Of a DNA stretch of 64,000 nt, positions 51,084 to 58,880 are shown in pieces. The stretch is taken from NCBI RefSeq assembly GCF_030816965.1, contig NZ_JAUSYQ010000002.1:2046001-2110000 (forward strand), written 5' to 3'. This DNA comes from Streptomyces canus. GTDB lineage: Bacteria; Actinomycetota; Actinomycetes; Streptomycetales; Streptomycetaceae. The notes beneath the pieces were generated by a model. The model saw nothing but the letters and a program-made list of their open reading frames with translations, was not told where the DNA came from and ran no database searches. Position numbers and translations under genes: made by a program. Each line of letters opens with the position of its first letter. The stretch's first letter is position 1.

Positions 51084-52967
51084 CTACAGCGCGAACTGGC
51101 CCGAGGTCTGCTGGATCTTGACGACCACGAACTCGGCCGGGCGGACCGGCGCGATACCCACCAGCACGTTGACGATGCCGTTGGCGACGTCCTCGTCGGT
51201 GGTGGTCTCGCTGTCGCACTTGACGAAGTACGCCTCGCGCGGGGTGCTGCCCTTGAAGGCGCCCTGGCGGAAGAGCGTGTGCAGGTACGAGGAGGCGCCG
51301 AGCCTGATCTGCTGCCACAGGCTCTCGTCGTTGGGCTCGAACACGACCCACTGCAGGCCGCGTTGGAGACTCTCCTCCACGTGCAGCGCGAGCCGCCGCA
51401 CGGGCACGTACTTCCACTCGCTGTCGAGCGCATCGGAGCCCTCGAGGGTGCGCGCCCCCCAGACGAGGGGACCGGACACCGGGAACGTCCGCAGGCAGTT
51501 GACGCCGAGCGGGTTGAGCAGCCCTGTCTCCCGGTCGGTGAGATCGACGGTGAGCGAGTGCACGCCCACAAGCTGCGCTTCGGTGCCGGCCGGTGCCTTC
51601 CACACCCCGCGCTCGGAGTCGGTGCGGGCGATGACCCCCGCGACCGCGCCGGACGGCGGGAAGGAGCGCAGCCGCCCGGTGAGCGGGTCGGTGAGCTGCA
51701 GGTGCGGGAAGTACAGGCCGGCGTGGTTGCCGCGGACGGCGTCGAAGGCGGCGACCCCGGCGCGTGCGGTGTCGACGTTCACCCAGGTACCGGGCGCGTC
51801 GACCAGCAGGAAGATCCGCCGTTCCTGGCACAGCCGTTGGGCCGCCGAGACGACGGTGAGGGCGTCATCGGTCTTCTCGTACGACGCCAGCTCGGGCAGC
51901 GCCAGCAGGTTGACGTCGGCCACCCCGCGCAGCGCCTGGATGCCGGTCTTGTCGGCCTCGGAGCCGATGAGGTCGCGCGGACCCGGCGCCTCGCCGTCCT
52001 CGCCGCCCTCCAGCGGGAAGACCGGCGGGTTGACGGAGGCCTCCAGGCCCAGGTCGTTGGCGCACTCGCCGAGGAAGCGGACCACGTCCTCGGGGTCGGT
52101 GGACCCGGCGACGACCTGCAACCGCCGTCCGAACGCGGTGACTTCGACGCCCGCGAAGGCGTGCTTGCCCGGCGCGTCGGGCAGCGCCCGCAGCTTGCGC
52201 TCAAGGAGCAGCGCCAACTCGGCCACGGACGAGGGGGCCTCGCCGTCGCAGCCCGGGTCGTACAGCTTGAACTCCCGCTCGACGTCACCGATCTTCACGG
52301 TCAGGTCGACGGCCAGGTCCGGCAGTTCGTGCCCGAAGGGCTTGGAGACAGTGCCCGACGGGTCCGGGCGTCCCTCACCCACGGCCTCGACCCGGATCAG
52401 CCGCGAGCCGGCGTTGATCACGGTGGGCGCGTACCGGCCTCCCCCAGAGGGGGTACCCCCTGCCTCGTCCATGGACAGACCGGTGAAGCTCTCGCGGGCG
52501 TCGCCCTTGGCGTCGTAGACCCGCAGGTTGAAGGTCTCGTCGGGGCGGAGGGTGTCGTAGTCGACGGCGACGCGCAGTCCGTTGCCCCATACGCCGGGTT
52601 CCTTGGCGTGGACGTCGAGGACGCGGCTCTCGCTGTGGCCCTCGGTGGACTCCAGGGCCACATGGGCGGCCTTGCCGCTGCCGGACTTGGCGACCCGCAC
52701 GACGACGGCGACGGAGCCGCCGTTGCCGAAGAACTGGTGGACCGCGTAGGCGAGGGCGCTCTGCGAGCTCAGACCGCCGAAGCGGCGCTCGAACTCGGTG
52801 AACCCTGTGACCCGTACGGGCTCGTTGAGCGGACCGCGCCGGGTGTGCCCCACGAACGCGGTCACCGACGTGGTCACGGCGGAGATGGTGCGGGTGCTGC
52901 TGGGAAGCTCTTCGACATGGACGCCGGGATACGTCGGCCTGGCGGCGCTCACTGCATTCGTCGGCAT
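51084..52967 (-). CDS. Contractile sheath protein
   Basis: A 627-residue sheath subunit and the first gene of the operon. N-terminal YPGVHVEELPSSTRTISAVTTSVTAFVGHTRRGPLNEPVRVTGFTEFERRFGG and the C-terminal part (VGVHSLTVDLTDRETGLLNPLGVNCLRTFPVSGPLVWGARTL; RLALHVEESLQRGLQWVVFEPND; IAPVRPAEFVVVKIQQ) are standard for phage-tail sheath proteins. GGAGGGGGA lies directly before ATG 52967. A domain at about 150-370 is an exposed insertion, and part of it (about 168-177) is coded by a palindromic repeat. Confidence 0.96.
   Translation of the reverse strand: MPTNAVSAARPTYPGVHVEELPSSTRTISAVTTSVTAFVGHTRRGPLNEPVRVTGFTEFERRFGGLSSQSALAYAVHQFFGNGGSVAVVVRVAKSGSGKAAHVALESTEGHSESRVLDVHAKEPGVWGNGLRVAVDYDTLRPDETFNLRVYDAKGDARESFTGLSMDEAGGTPSGGGRYAPTVINAGSRLIRVEAVGEGRPDPSGTVSKPFGHELPDLAVDLTVKIGDVEREFKLYDPGCDGEAPSSVAELALLLERKLRALPDAPGKHAFAGVEVTAFGRRLQVVAGSTDPEDVVRFLGECANDLGLEASVNPPVFPLEGGEDGEAPGPRDLIGSEADKTGIQALRGVADVNLLALPELASYEKTDDALTVVSAAQRLCQERRIFLLVDAPGTWVNVDTARAGVAAFDAVRGNHAGLYFPHLQLTDPLTGRLRSFPPSGAVAGVIARTDSERGVWKAPAGTEAQLVGVHSLTVDLTDRETGLLNPLGVNCLRTFPVSGPLVWGARTLEGSDALDSEWKYVPVRRLALHVEESLQRGLQWVVFEPNDESLWQQIRLGASSYLHTLFRQGAFKGSTPREAYFVKCDSETTTDEDVANGIVNVLVGIAPVRPAEFVVVKIQQTSGQFAL
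52438..52466 (-). repeat. Palindromic GGGGGTACCCCC-type repeat inside the sheath gene
   Basis: The plus strand reads CCTCCCCCAGAGGGGGTACC then CCCTGCCTC. The core GGGGGTACCCCC is a perfect 12-bp palindrome, and the flank CCCCCAGAGGGGG forms a second stem. I recognise this as a type of short element common between Streptomyces genes. Here it is in frame in the sheath gene and encodes EAGGTPSGGGRYA, probably in a surface loop. Confidence 0.55.
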
Positions 52968-53321
52968 TCCCCCTCCAATCCCTTCTCGGGCACCGAACGA
53001 CAGGCACCAGGAGACGGAAGAGGGAGGGTTCGTCGCGGCGCGCGGCGGTCTCCGGCGCGCGAAGGCGCGTCGGTCCGTGACACCGCATCAGTTTCCCCCG
53101 TCAGCACCCGGGACGGACGGCCGTCCGGGTCAAGCGCACGCTTGTGACTCCTGATGCTCAAGTGCTCAACCCACCGTGGGGGGTCGGGAGTTGGCCGTGC
53201 AAGGCGTGTTCACGCCAGCCCTGAGGGAGGTTCGGTGGAGGGTACCCACCCGAATCGCACACGATGTGCGCATGTCGCAGCAGGCACTTCACGGATTGCA
53301 CACAGGCGATGTTCTAGCAGA
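52968..53321. other. Intergenic region upstream of the CIS operon
   Basis: These 354 bp separate the divergent sheath and ychJ-like genes. No convincing gene is seen. It must hold the promoter for the ~29-kb leftward operon, but no textbook -35/-10 pair stands out; a TTGACC at 53125-53130 on the minus strand is a weak candidate. Two adjacent palindromes (53114-53144) and a GGTGGAGGGTACCCACC stretch near 53230 are the main structural features. Confidence 0.5.
53114..53144. promoter_or_regulatory. Two adjacent palindromes, candidate operators of the CIS operon
   Basis: CGGACGGCCGTCCG (53114-53127) is a perfect 14-bp palindrome, and 3 nt later CAAGCG-CA-CGCTTG (53131-53144) is a 6-2-6 inverted repeat. 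They lie 147-177 bp upstream of the sheath start, in the place where a regulator could act on the injection-system promoter. No known regulator is assigned. Confidence 0.35.
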
Positions 53322-53753
53322 ATGGCGGTCATGCCCCGACGTACCTCGCATCTCCGGCCCTCTACCACCTCCGGGCCCGCTCACCAGCCCTCCTGCCCTT
53401 GCGGTCTTGAGGAGACGTTCGAGGCCTGCTGTGGCCGATTCCACCGGGGTGCGGCCGCCGCACCGACCGCCGAAGCGCTGATGCGTTCGCGCTACAGCGC
53501 TTTCGTGAAGCGCGACGAGGCGTACCTGTTGCGCACTTGGCACCCGCGGACCCGGCCGCCAGGCGTCGATCTCGACCCCGGCATGCGCTGGACCGGCCTG
53601 GAGATCCTCGACACGACCGACGGCTCGGCGTTCCACAGCACGGGCACGGTGACGTTCCGCGCCTCGTTCAAGGGTGGCTCCCTGCACGAGCGCAGCCGTT
53701 TCGAGCGCGTGGACGGCGCCTGGGTGTACGTCGACGGGGAGTTCCTCGACTGA
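53322..53753 (+). CDS. YchJ-like (UPF0225) SEC-C motif protein
   Basis: A 143-residue protein. The SEC-C zinc motif is near the N-terminus (SCPCGLEETFEACCGRFHRG), followed by the NTF2-like YchJ domain (PTAEALMRSRYSAFVKRDEAYLLRTWHP ... FERVDGAWVYVDGEFLD). Function unknown; SEC-C units bind metal and can contact proteins or ribosomes. ATG 53322 is chosen, with ATG 53331 (MPRRTSH) as an alternative; neither has a strong ribosome-binding site. Its stop lies 1 bp from the convergent GntR stop. It marks the return to conserved chromosome after the accessory block. Confidence 0.88.
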   Translation: MAVMPRRTSHLRPSTTSGPAHQPSCPCGLEETFEACCGRFHRGAAAAPTAEALMRSRYSAFVKRDEAYLLRTWHPRTRPPGVDLDPGMRWTGLEILDTTDGSAFHSTGTVTFRASFKGGSLHERSRFERVDGAWVYVDGEFLD

Positions 53754-53754
53754 C

Positions 53755-54456
53755 CTACGGCGCGAGTATCTCCAGCTCCTGGAGGGCGCCCTCCGCGATC
53801 TCGCGGGTCAGCTCCTCCGCGTGACCCGCGTCGCCCTCGCGGATCGCCTCGGCGAGCCGGACATGGAGGGTGACGGCGGCCGGGTCGGGATCCTCGAACA
53901 TGACCTCGTGGCGGGTGCGTCCGGTGAGGACCTCGGCGACCACGTCACCGAGGCGGGCGAACATCTCGTTGCCGGACGCGTTGAGGATCACGCGGTGGAA
54001 GGCGATGTCGTGGAAGAGGTAGCCCTCGAGGCGATGACCCTTGGAGTTGGCGACCATGCCGAGCGCGCACTCGGTGAGTTCGGCGCACTGCTCGGCGGTC
54101 GCGTGCTTCGCGGCCAGGCCCGCCGCCACCGGCTCGATCGCCGAGCGCAGCACGGTCAGTGAGCGCAGTTGGTGCGGCCGGTCGGCGCCGGCCAGCCGCC
54201 AGCGGATGACCTGGGGGTCGTAGACGTTCCACTCGGCCTTGGGGCGGACCGTCACGCCCACGCGCCGCCGGGACTCGACCAGGTGCATCGACTCCAGGAC
54301 CCGGACCGCCTCGCGCATCACCGAGCGTGAGACGTCGAAGCGCTGAGCGAGTTCGTCCGTGCGCAGCACGCTGCCCGGCGGGTACTCCCCCGCGGTGATG
54401 GCGGGGCCGAGGGATTCCAGTACGCGCCCGTGCAGCCCCCGGCCCGATGTGCTCAT
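53755..54456 (-). CDS. GntR/FadR-type regulator of gluconate genes
   Basis: A 233-residue repressor-like regulator. Residues 1-75 are the winged helix-turn-helix of GntR proteins (LRTDELAQRFDVSRSVMREAVRVLESMHLVESRRRVGVTV); the rest is a FadR-type helical ligand domain with metal-binding Asp/His residues (HDIAFHRVILNASGNEMFARL, TLHVRLAEAI). It is divergent from gntK with 158 bp between, and is the counterpart of S. coelicolor SCO1678, which controls gluconate use. The ligand is probably gluconate or a phosphorylated derivative. Confidence 0.9.
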   Translation of the reverse strand: MSTSGRGLHGRVLESLGPAITAGEYPPGSVLRTDELAQRFDVSRSVMREAVRVLESMHLVESRRRVGVTVRPKAEWNVYDPQVIRWRLAGADRPHQLRSLTVLRSAIEPVAAGLAAKHATAEQCAELTECALGMVANSKGHRLEGYLFHDIAFHRVILNASGNEMFARLGDVVAEVLTGRTRHEVMFEDPDPAAVTLHVRLAEAIREGDAGHAEELTREIAEGALQELEILAP

Positions 54457-54520
54457 GCACTCAGAGTACGGGGCATGTCACACCCAGAAAAAGTCAGACT
54501 TATTCATCACAGGCTCTTGA

Positions 54521-54536
54521 ATTTGTCGTACCTAAT
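54521..54536. promoter_or_regulatory. Candidate GntR operator
   Basis: ATTTGTCGTACCTAAT lies between the divergent gntR and gntK genes. It fits the FadR-subfamily site TNGTNNNACNA except at the last base and is nearly palindromic about its centre. The segment around it (54485-54540) is much richer in A+T than its surroundings, as expected for divergent promoters. The regulator probably represses both its own gene and gntK-gntP from here. Confidence 0.45.
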
Positions 54537-54614
54537 CGGTTTCAGTTGCGTCTGCATCAGCCGGCATGAGTCGGCATCTGATGTCGAAGACGACACGCAG
54601 ACAGTGAGGCAGCG

Positions 54615-55121
54615 ATGAGTACCCCGAAGGTCGTCGTGGTCATGGGCGTCGCGGGCACCGGGAAGACCACCATCGGTCCCCTGCTCGCGGCCCGGCTCGG
54701 CGTTCCGTACGCCGAGGGCGACGACTTCCACCCGCCGGCCAACATCGCCAAGATGTCGGCCGGCACTCCGCTCACCGACGAGGACCGGTGGCCGTGGCTG
54801 GACGCCATCGGCTCCTGGGCGCACGGGCGGGCGGAGCTCGGCGGGGTGGTCAGCTGCTCGGCGCTGAAGCGGTCGTACCGCGACCGGCTGCGGGCCGAGG
54901 CGCCCGGGGTCGTCTTCGTGCACCTGGCGGGCGACCGCTCCCTCATCGAGGACCGGATGTCGCACCGGCAGGGGCACTTCATGCCCACCGCACTGCTGGA
55001 CTCACAGTTCGCCACGCTGCAGCCCCTCCAGGAGGACGAGGCCGGGGTCGTGGTGGACGTCTCCGGCAGCCCGGAGGAGATCACCGGGCGCGCCGCGAAG
55101 GCGCTCGCCGAACTCCCGTAA
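54615..55121 (+). CDS. gntK: Gluconokinase
   Basis: A 168-residue thermoresistant-type gluconokinase that phosphorylates D-gluconate to 6-phosphogluconate, feeding the pentose phosphate pathway. Walker A is GVAGTGKTT (residues 11-19); EGDDFHPPANIAKMSAGTPLTDEDRWPWL is the family's substrate-binding stretch, and HRQGHFMPTALLDSQFATLQP the lid and product region. It is the first gene of the kinase-permease unit, 43 bp before gntP. Confidence 0.95.
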   Translation: MSTPKVVVVMGVAGTGKTTIGPLLAARLGVPYAEGDDFHPPANIAKMSAGTPLTDEDRWPWLDAIGSWAHGRAELGGVVSCSALKRSYRDRLRAEAPGVVFVHLAGDRSLIEDRMSHRQGHFMPTALLDSQFATLQPLQEDEAGVVVDVSGSPEEITGRAAKALAELP

Positions 55122-55164
55122 CACCCCTTTCCGAAGACCATCCCCGTACCTGCAAGGGACACCC

Positions 55165-56562
55165 GTGACCAGACTCAGCGTCGAGATGCTGGCAGCGGAC
55201 GCACCGGAGCCGATCACCTCGGCCGGTCACGCTCAGCTGGGCATCGCCGTACTGGCGGGCATCGCCGTCATCGTTCTGCTCATCACCAAGTTCAGGCTCC
55301 ACGCCTTCCTGTCGCTGACCCTGGGCACGCTCGTGCTCGGCGCGGTCGCCGGAGCGCCGCTCGACAAGGCCATCACCAGCTTCACCACCGGTCTCGGCAC
55401 CACGGTCGCCGGCGTCGGTGTGCTGATCGCCCTCGGCGCGATCCTCGGCAAGATGCTCGCCGACTCGGGCGGGGCCGACCAGATCGTCGACACGATCCTC
55501 GCGAAGGCGGGCGGCCGTTCGATGCCGTGGGCGATGGTTCTGATCGCCTCCGTCATCGGTCTGCCGCTGTTCTTCGAGGTCGGCGTCGTGCTGCTGATCC
55601 CGGTCGTGCTGATGGTCGCCAAGCGCGGCAACTACTCCCTGATGCGCATCGGCATCCCGGCCCTCGCCGGTCTCTCCGTGATGCACGGCCTGGTCCCGCC
55701 GCACCCCGGCCCCCTGGTCGCGATCGACGCGGTGCAGGCCAACCTCGGTGTGACGCTCGCGCTCGGCGTGCTGGTGGCCATACCTACGGTGATCGTCGCC
55801 GGTCCGCTGTTCTCGAAGGTCGCGGCCCGCTGGGTGGACGTCCCCGCGCCCGACCGGATGATCCCCCAGCGTGCCTCGGAGGACCTGGAGAAGCGCCCGG
55901 GTTTCGGTGCCACCCTCGCCACGCTCCTTCTCCCGGTCGTCCTGATGCTCTCCAAGGCACTGGTCGACATCGTGATCGACGACCCCGACAACACCGGGCA
56001 GCGCGTCTTCGACGTCGTCGGCTCGCCGCTGATCGCCCTGCTGGCCTCGGTGCTCGTGGGCATCTTCACGCTGCTTCGCCCCGCCGGCTTCGGCAAGGAG
56101 CGCCTCACCCCGCTCATCGAGAAGGGCCTCGCGCCCATCGCCGGCATCCTGCTGATCGTCGGCGCCGGCGGCGGCTTCAAGCAGACCCTGATCGACTCAG
56201 GTGTGGGTCAGATGGTCCTGGAGATATCCGAGGACTGGTCCATCCCGGCCCTGCTCCTCGCCTGGCTGATCGCGGTCGCGATCCGCCTCGCGACCGGCTC
56301 CGCGACGGTGGCCACGGTCTCCGCGGCCGGCCTGGTCGCCCCGCTCGCCGCGAACATGTCGACGACCCACACCGCCTTGCTCGTCCTCGCCATCGGCGCC
56401 GGCTCCCTCTTCTTCAGCCATGTCAACGACGCCGGGTTCTGGCTGGTCAAGGAGTACTTCGGCCTGGACGTCGGCCAGACCGTCAAGACCTGGTCGATCA
56501 TGGAGACGATCATCTCGGTGTTCGCGGGCGGTCTGGTCCTGCTGCTCTCGCTGGTCATCTAG
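55165..56562 (+). CDS. gntP: GntP-family gluconate permease
   Basis: A 465-residue inner-membrane proton symporter for gluconate, with about 12-14 hydrophobic segments. GntP hallmarks are GKMLADSGGADQIVDTILAKAG, GLPLFFEVGVVLLIPV, HGLVPPHPGPLVA and FFSHVNDAGFWLVKEYFGL. GTG 55165 has AAGGGA upstream. Transcribed with gntK under the divergent GntR regulator. Confidence 0.95.
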   Translation: MTRLSVEMLAADAPEPITSAGHAQLGIAVLAGIAVIVLLITKFRLHAFLSLTLGTLVLGAVAGAPLDKAITSFTTGLGTTVAGVGVLIALGAILGKMLADSGGADQIVDTILAKAGGRSMPWAMVLIASVIGLPLFFEVGVVLLIPVVLMVAKRGNYSLMRIGIPALAGLSVMHGLVPPHPGPLVAIDAVQANLGVTLALGVLVAIPTVIVAGPLFSKVAARWVDVPAPDRMIPQRASEDLEKRPGFGATLATLLLPVVLMLSKALVDIVIDDPDNTGQRVFDVVGSPLIALLASVLVGIFTLLRPAGFGKERLTPLIEKGLAPIAGILLIVGAGGGFKQTLIDSGVGQMVLEISEDWSIPALLLAWLIAVAIRLATGSATVATVSAAGLVAPLAANMSTTHTALLVLAIGAGSLFFSHVNDAGFWLVKEYFGLDVGQTVKTWSIMETIISVFAGGLVLLLSLVI

Positions 56563-56645
56563 CGCTACGGCGATCCGTCGCCCCGCGGGAACGCCGGGGG
56601 CCGGCAACTCCTGGCCACCGGCTCCGAGGGCAGGAGCTCCGTCGG

Positions 56646-56850
56646 GACCCCGGCGGACGACGGGACTGCCGTGAGGGCTCCGGCGCGGCTGGACCGCCGT
56701 TGGGACTCCGGCGGGCGACCAGACTCCCATCAGGGCTCCAGGGGGACCGTCGTCGGAACTCCTGCGGATGACTGAGCCACCGTCAAGAACTGGCACACGA
56801 CCAGACCACCGTCAAAACCCCGCGGAGAGCCGGACCACCGTCAAAGCTCC
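56646..56850. repeat. Degenerate 28-29-nt tandem repeat
   Basis: The 278-bp gap between gntP and the ParB-like gene is made largely of six or seven imperfect units, each starting near GACC-ACCGTC or GACT-CCGT. Clearest unit starts are 56717, 56745, 56775, 56804 and 56833, i.e. spacings of 28, 30, 29 and 29. The core CCACCGTCAA is exact in three copies at 56777, 56806 and 56835. The last unit runs into the 3' end of the ParB-like gene. No spacer/repeat division is seen, so it is not a CRISPR array, and no gene is visible. Confidence 0.65.
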
Positions 56851-58880
56851 TGCTCGGCCTCCGCCTGTTCCTGCGCGGCCATCTTGTTGTCCTCGTGCAC
56901 ATCGGCCCAGGTGGCGAGCTTGCGGTCGCTGCGGTCGAGGGTGGCCCGCAGTTCCTTGATCTGCTCGGTGTCCCAGCCGTCCCGTTGCACCAGGCTGCGA
57001 CCGCCCTCGTCGACGGGTACAGCCTCCATGGCCGCCACGGCCCTGGTCAGCTCCTCGACCTTCAGCCGGATCTCGGCCCACCGCAGGCTCGCGGCCTTGT
57101 GGCCCGTGGTCTGGGGAACGTCCGTGGAGGGCTCGCCGTTGTAGGTATGGCGCACGAGCGTGTCGGTCAGCTCCCGCACCTCACCCGCGGCCGACCGGTT
57201 CGGGACACCCTTCTCGTCGACCTCCAGGAGCGGCTCGCCACGGCGGCCGGCGCGGACGATCTCGTACGCCTGGTGGACGCCGCGGCTGCGGGCCAGCATG
57301 GCGCGCAGCACGGTCGCGGGGCTGCGGTCGTCCTCATGTTCCGGCCCTCCGAACACCTCGCGCTGCAGCGCCATGGGATCGGCGACGGCCATGTAGTAGC
57401 AGGCCTTCACCGCCAACTCGGTCTGGGCCGGACCCAGTTCTCCGCTGTCGCCGAAGCCGGACTCCACCTCGTCCAGCGCCTCGTCGCGCAGTTGCTCCAG
57501 CGACAGGCCGTCGTATTCGGCGCCCTCCAGCCTGAGGTCCGCCGTCAGATGCTGCTCGATCTCCTTGAGCCGGTAGGCACGTTGGAGCACCGCGCGGCGC
57601 GGCCGCACGACCTGGACGAGGTCGTTCATCTCGGTGCGGTACGGGCGGATGACGAGTTCGACGGCGATGTCGACCCGGTCCTCACGCGTGGGCTTCTGCT
57701 TGGCGGTCAGGGACCGGATGCCGTCGTTGACGCGTCGCTTGGCGCTGCCGCCGAGCACGGAGCGGACGATCTCCGCGGCCCGGACGTCGCGGTACGGGCT
57801 GAAGCCCTCGTCCAGGGCCTCGTCATGGCTGATCACCCCAGCGAACCACTGCTTCTGCGGCTCCGAGATCCGGGCCGGACGGCTGCGCGTGGGCTGGGCC
57901 AGGGTGTCGAGTACCGCGTCGGCCTTCGCCTCGTTCTCCACGGCGGAGCCGTAGGGCTTGGGCGGGCGGATGTGGGTCAGGCCGATGAAGTTCCGTACGG
58001 CGGTGTGGAAGGGAAGGTTCGTCCGTTCGTTGGGCCGGAACCCGATCACCACGCGGGCCGGCACGGTCAGGACCCGCACCTTCTGCTGTTCCTCGTCGCT
58101 GAGGTTCTCCCAGCCCTGCTTCTGCACCAACCGGAGCCAGCGATTGGTCTCCCGGCGGAACAACCGGCTGTCTATGCTCCACTCGTACGCGACCTTCGAC
58201 GGCGCGTAGCCGAGGAGTTCATGGACCGCGCTGATGCGGCTCGAACCGTCGGCGGCGATCAGCAGGGGGGCCGAGCGGTGCCCGTCCCGGTGCCGGACCG
58301 TCATCGGGACGACGGTGAGGGGCTGGAGCACTCCGTCCACCGCCACGTCCTCGCCGAGGGGGTTCTCTCTGGCCAGCCGACTCTGGGCGTCCTCGAGCCG
58401 CTGCGCGAGCGTGTGCGGACTCTCGACCAGGATCTCCAGCTCGGCGAGGTGTCCCGGGCCCGACGTGGGCTCGGGCAGTACCCGCAGGTTCGCGGCGGCC
58501 CCGCCGAGCGCGTAGCTGCGGCGGCCGTACTCCCGCGGGTTGGCCGGGTGGGGCACCACCGCGGCCGACCACAACCGGGTCTCGGCGATCAGCAACGTGC
58601 CGCCCTGGACGCGCAGTTCGGCGGGTTCGGCCAGCTTGCGCCGCAGTTCGTCCGGGCGCACGGCGGCCTGGGAGAGGACACGGACGGCGCCCGCGGTGAA
58701 GCTCTTTCCGGTGAGGGCGTCGGCCAGGTTGTCGACCGCCGCGACCCTGGGCAGGGGCCACTGGGCGGGCTGCCAGCCGGTCTCCCTGTCGGCGCCGGAA
58801 AGCGTCTCGGCGTCGACACCGGCACCGACATCGGCACGGGAGAGCCCGGAGGAGCCGGCAACGTGCGTCTCACCAGCCAT
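56841..58880 (-). CDS. Large ParB-domain-like protein of unknown function
   Basis: A 679-residue soluble protein. Around residues 178-222 it has GEDVAVDGVLQPLTVVPMTV and LLIAADGSSRISAVHELLG, which match the ParB/Srx-fold pattern (GVLQPL ... GxxRxxA), with DGSSR in place of GERR, and recall DGQHR-type proteins such as DndB. The middle (VLTVPARVVIGFRPNERTNLPFHTAVRNFIGLTHI) is conserved in look but not recognised. The C-terminus is helical and charged, ending in a Glu/Gln tail. ATG 58880 overlaps the upstream small gene's stop by 11 nt. Not recognised as a named family; DNA or nucleotide-linked activity is inferred. Confidence 0.6.
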   Translation of the reverse strand: MAGETHVAGSSGLSRADVGAGVDAETLSGADRETGWQPAQWPLPRVAAVDNLADALTGKSFTAGAVRVLSQAAVRPDELRRKLAEPAELRVQGGTLLIAETRLWSAAVVPHPANPREYGRRSYALGGAAANLRVLPEPTSGPGHLAELEILVESPHTLAQRLEDAQSRLARENPLGEDVAVDGVLQPLTVVPMTVRHRDGHRSAPLLIAADGSSRISAVHELLGYAPSKVAYEWSIDSRLFRRETNRWLRLVQKQGWENLSDEEQQKVRVLTVPARVVIGFRPNERTNLPFHTAVRNFIGLTHIRPPKPYGSAVENEAKADAVLDTLAQPTRSRPARISEPQKQWFAGVISHDEALDEGFSPYRDVRAAEIVRSVLGGSAKRRVNDGIRSLTAKQKPTREDRVDIAVELVIRPYRTEMNDLVQVVRPRRAVLQRAYRLKEIEQHLTADLRLEGAEYDGLSLEQLRDEALDEVESGFGDSGELGPAQTELAVKACYYMAVADPMALQREVFGGPEHEDDRSPATVLRAMLARSRGVHQAYEIVRAGRRGEPLLEVDEKGVPNRSAAGEVRELTDTLVRHTYNGEPSTDVPQTTGHKAASLRWAEIRLKVEELTRAVAAMEAVPVDEGGRSLVQRDGWDTEQIKELRATLDRSDRKLATWADVHEDNKMAAQEQAEAEQEL

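Noticed and set aside
23698..52967. Prophage or R-type pyocin remnant
   Set aside because: No holin, head, portal, terminase, integrase or phage regulator; the presence of DUF4255, eCIS-type AAA+ ATPase and DUF4157 is diagnostic of eCIS.
23698..52967. Type VI secretion system
   Set aside because: No TssJ, TssL, TssM or ClpV homologues; the ATPase is of the Afp15 kind, and the host has no outer membrane.
53154..53200. Right-hand attachment site copying the tRNA-Leu 3' end
   Set aside because: Only a short GGGGGGTCGGG resemblance is present; no run matching the tRNA 3' end could be found.
53154..53321. N-terminal extension of the YchJ-like protein from 53154
   Set aside because: The extra ~56 residues do not resemble YchJ proteins, and the SEC-C motif normally lies near the N-terminus, as it does from 53322 or 53331.
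56646..56850. CRISPR array
   Set aside because: Units follow each other directly without unique spacers, and no cas genes are present.
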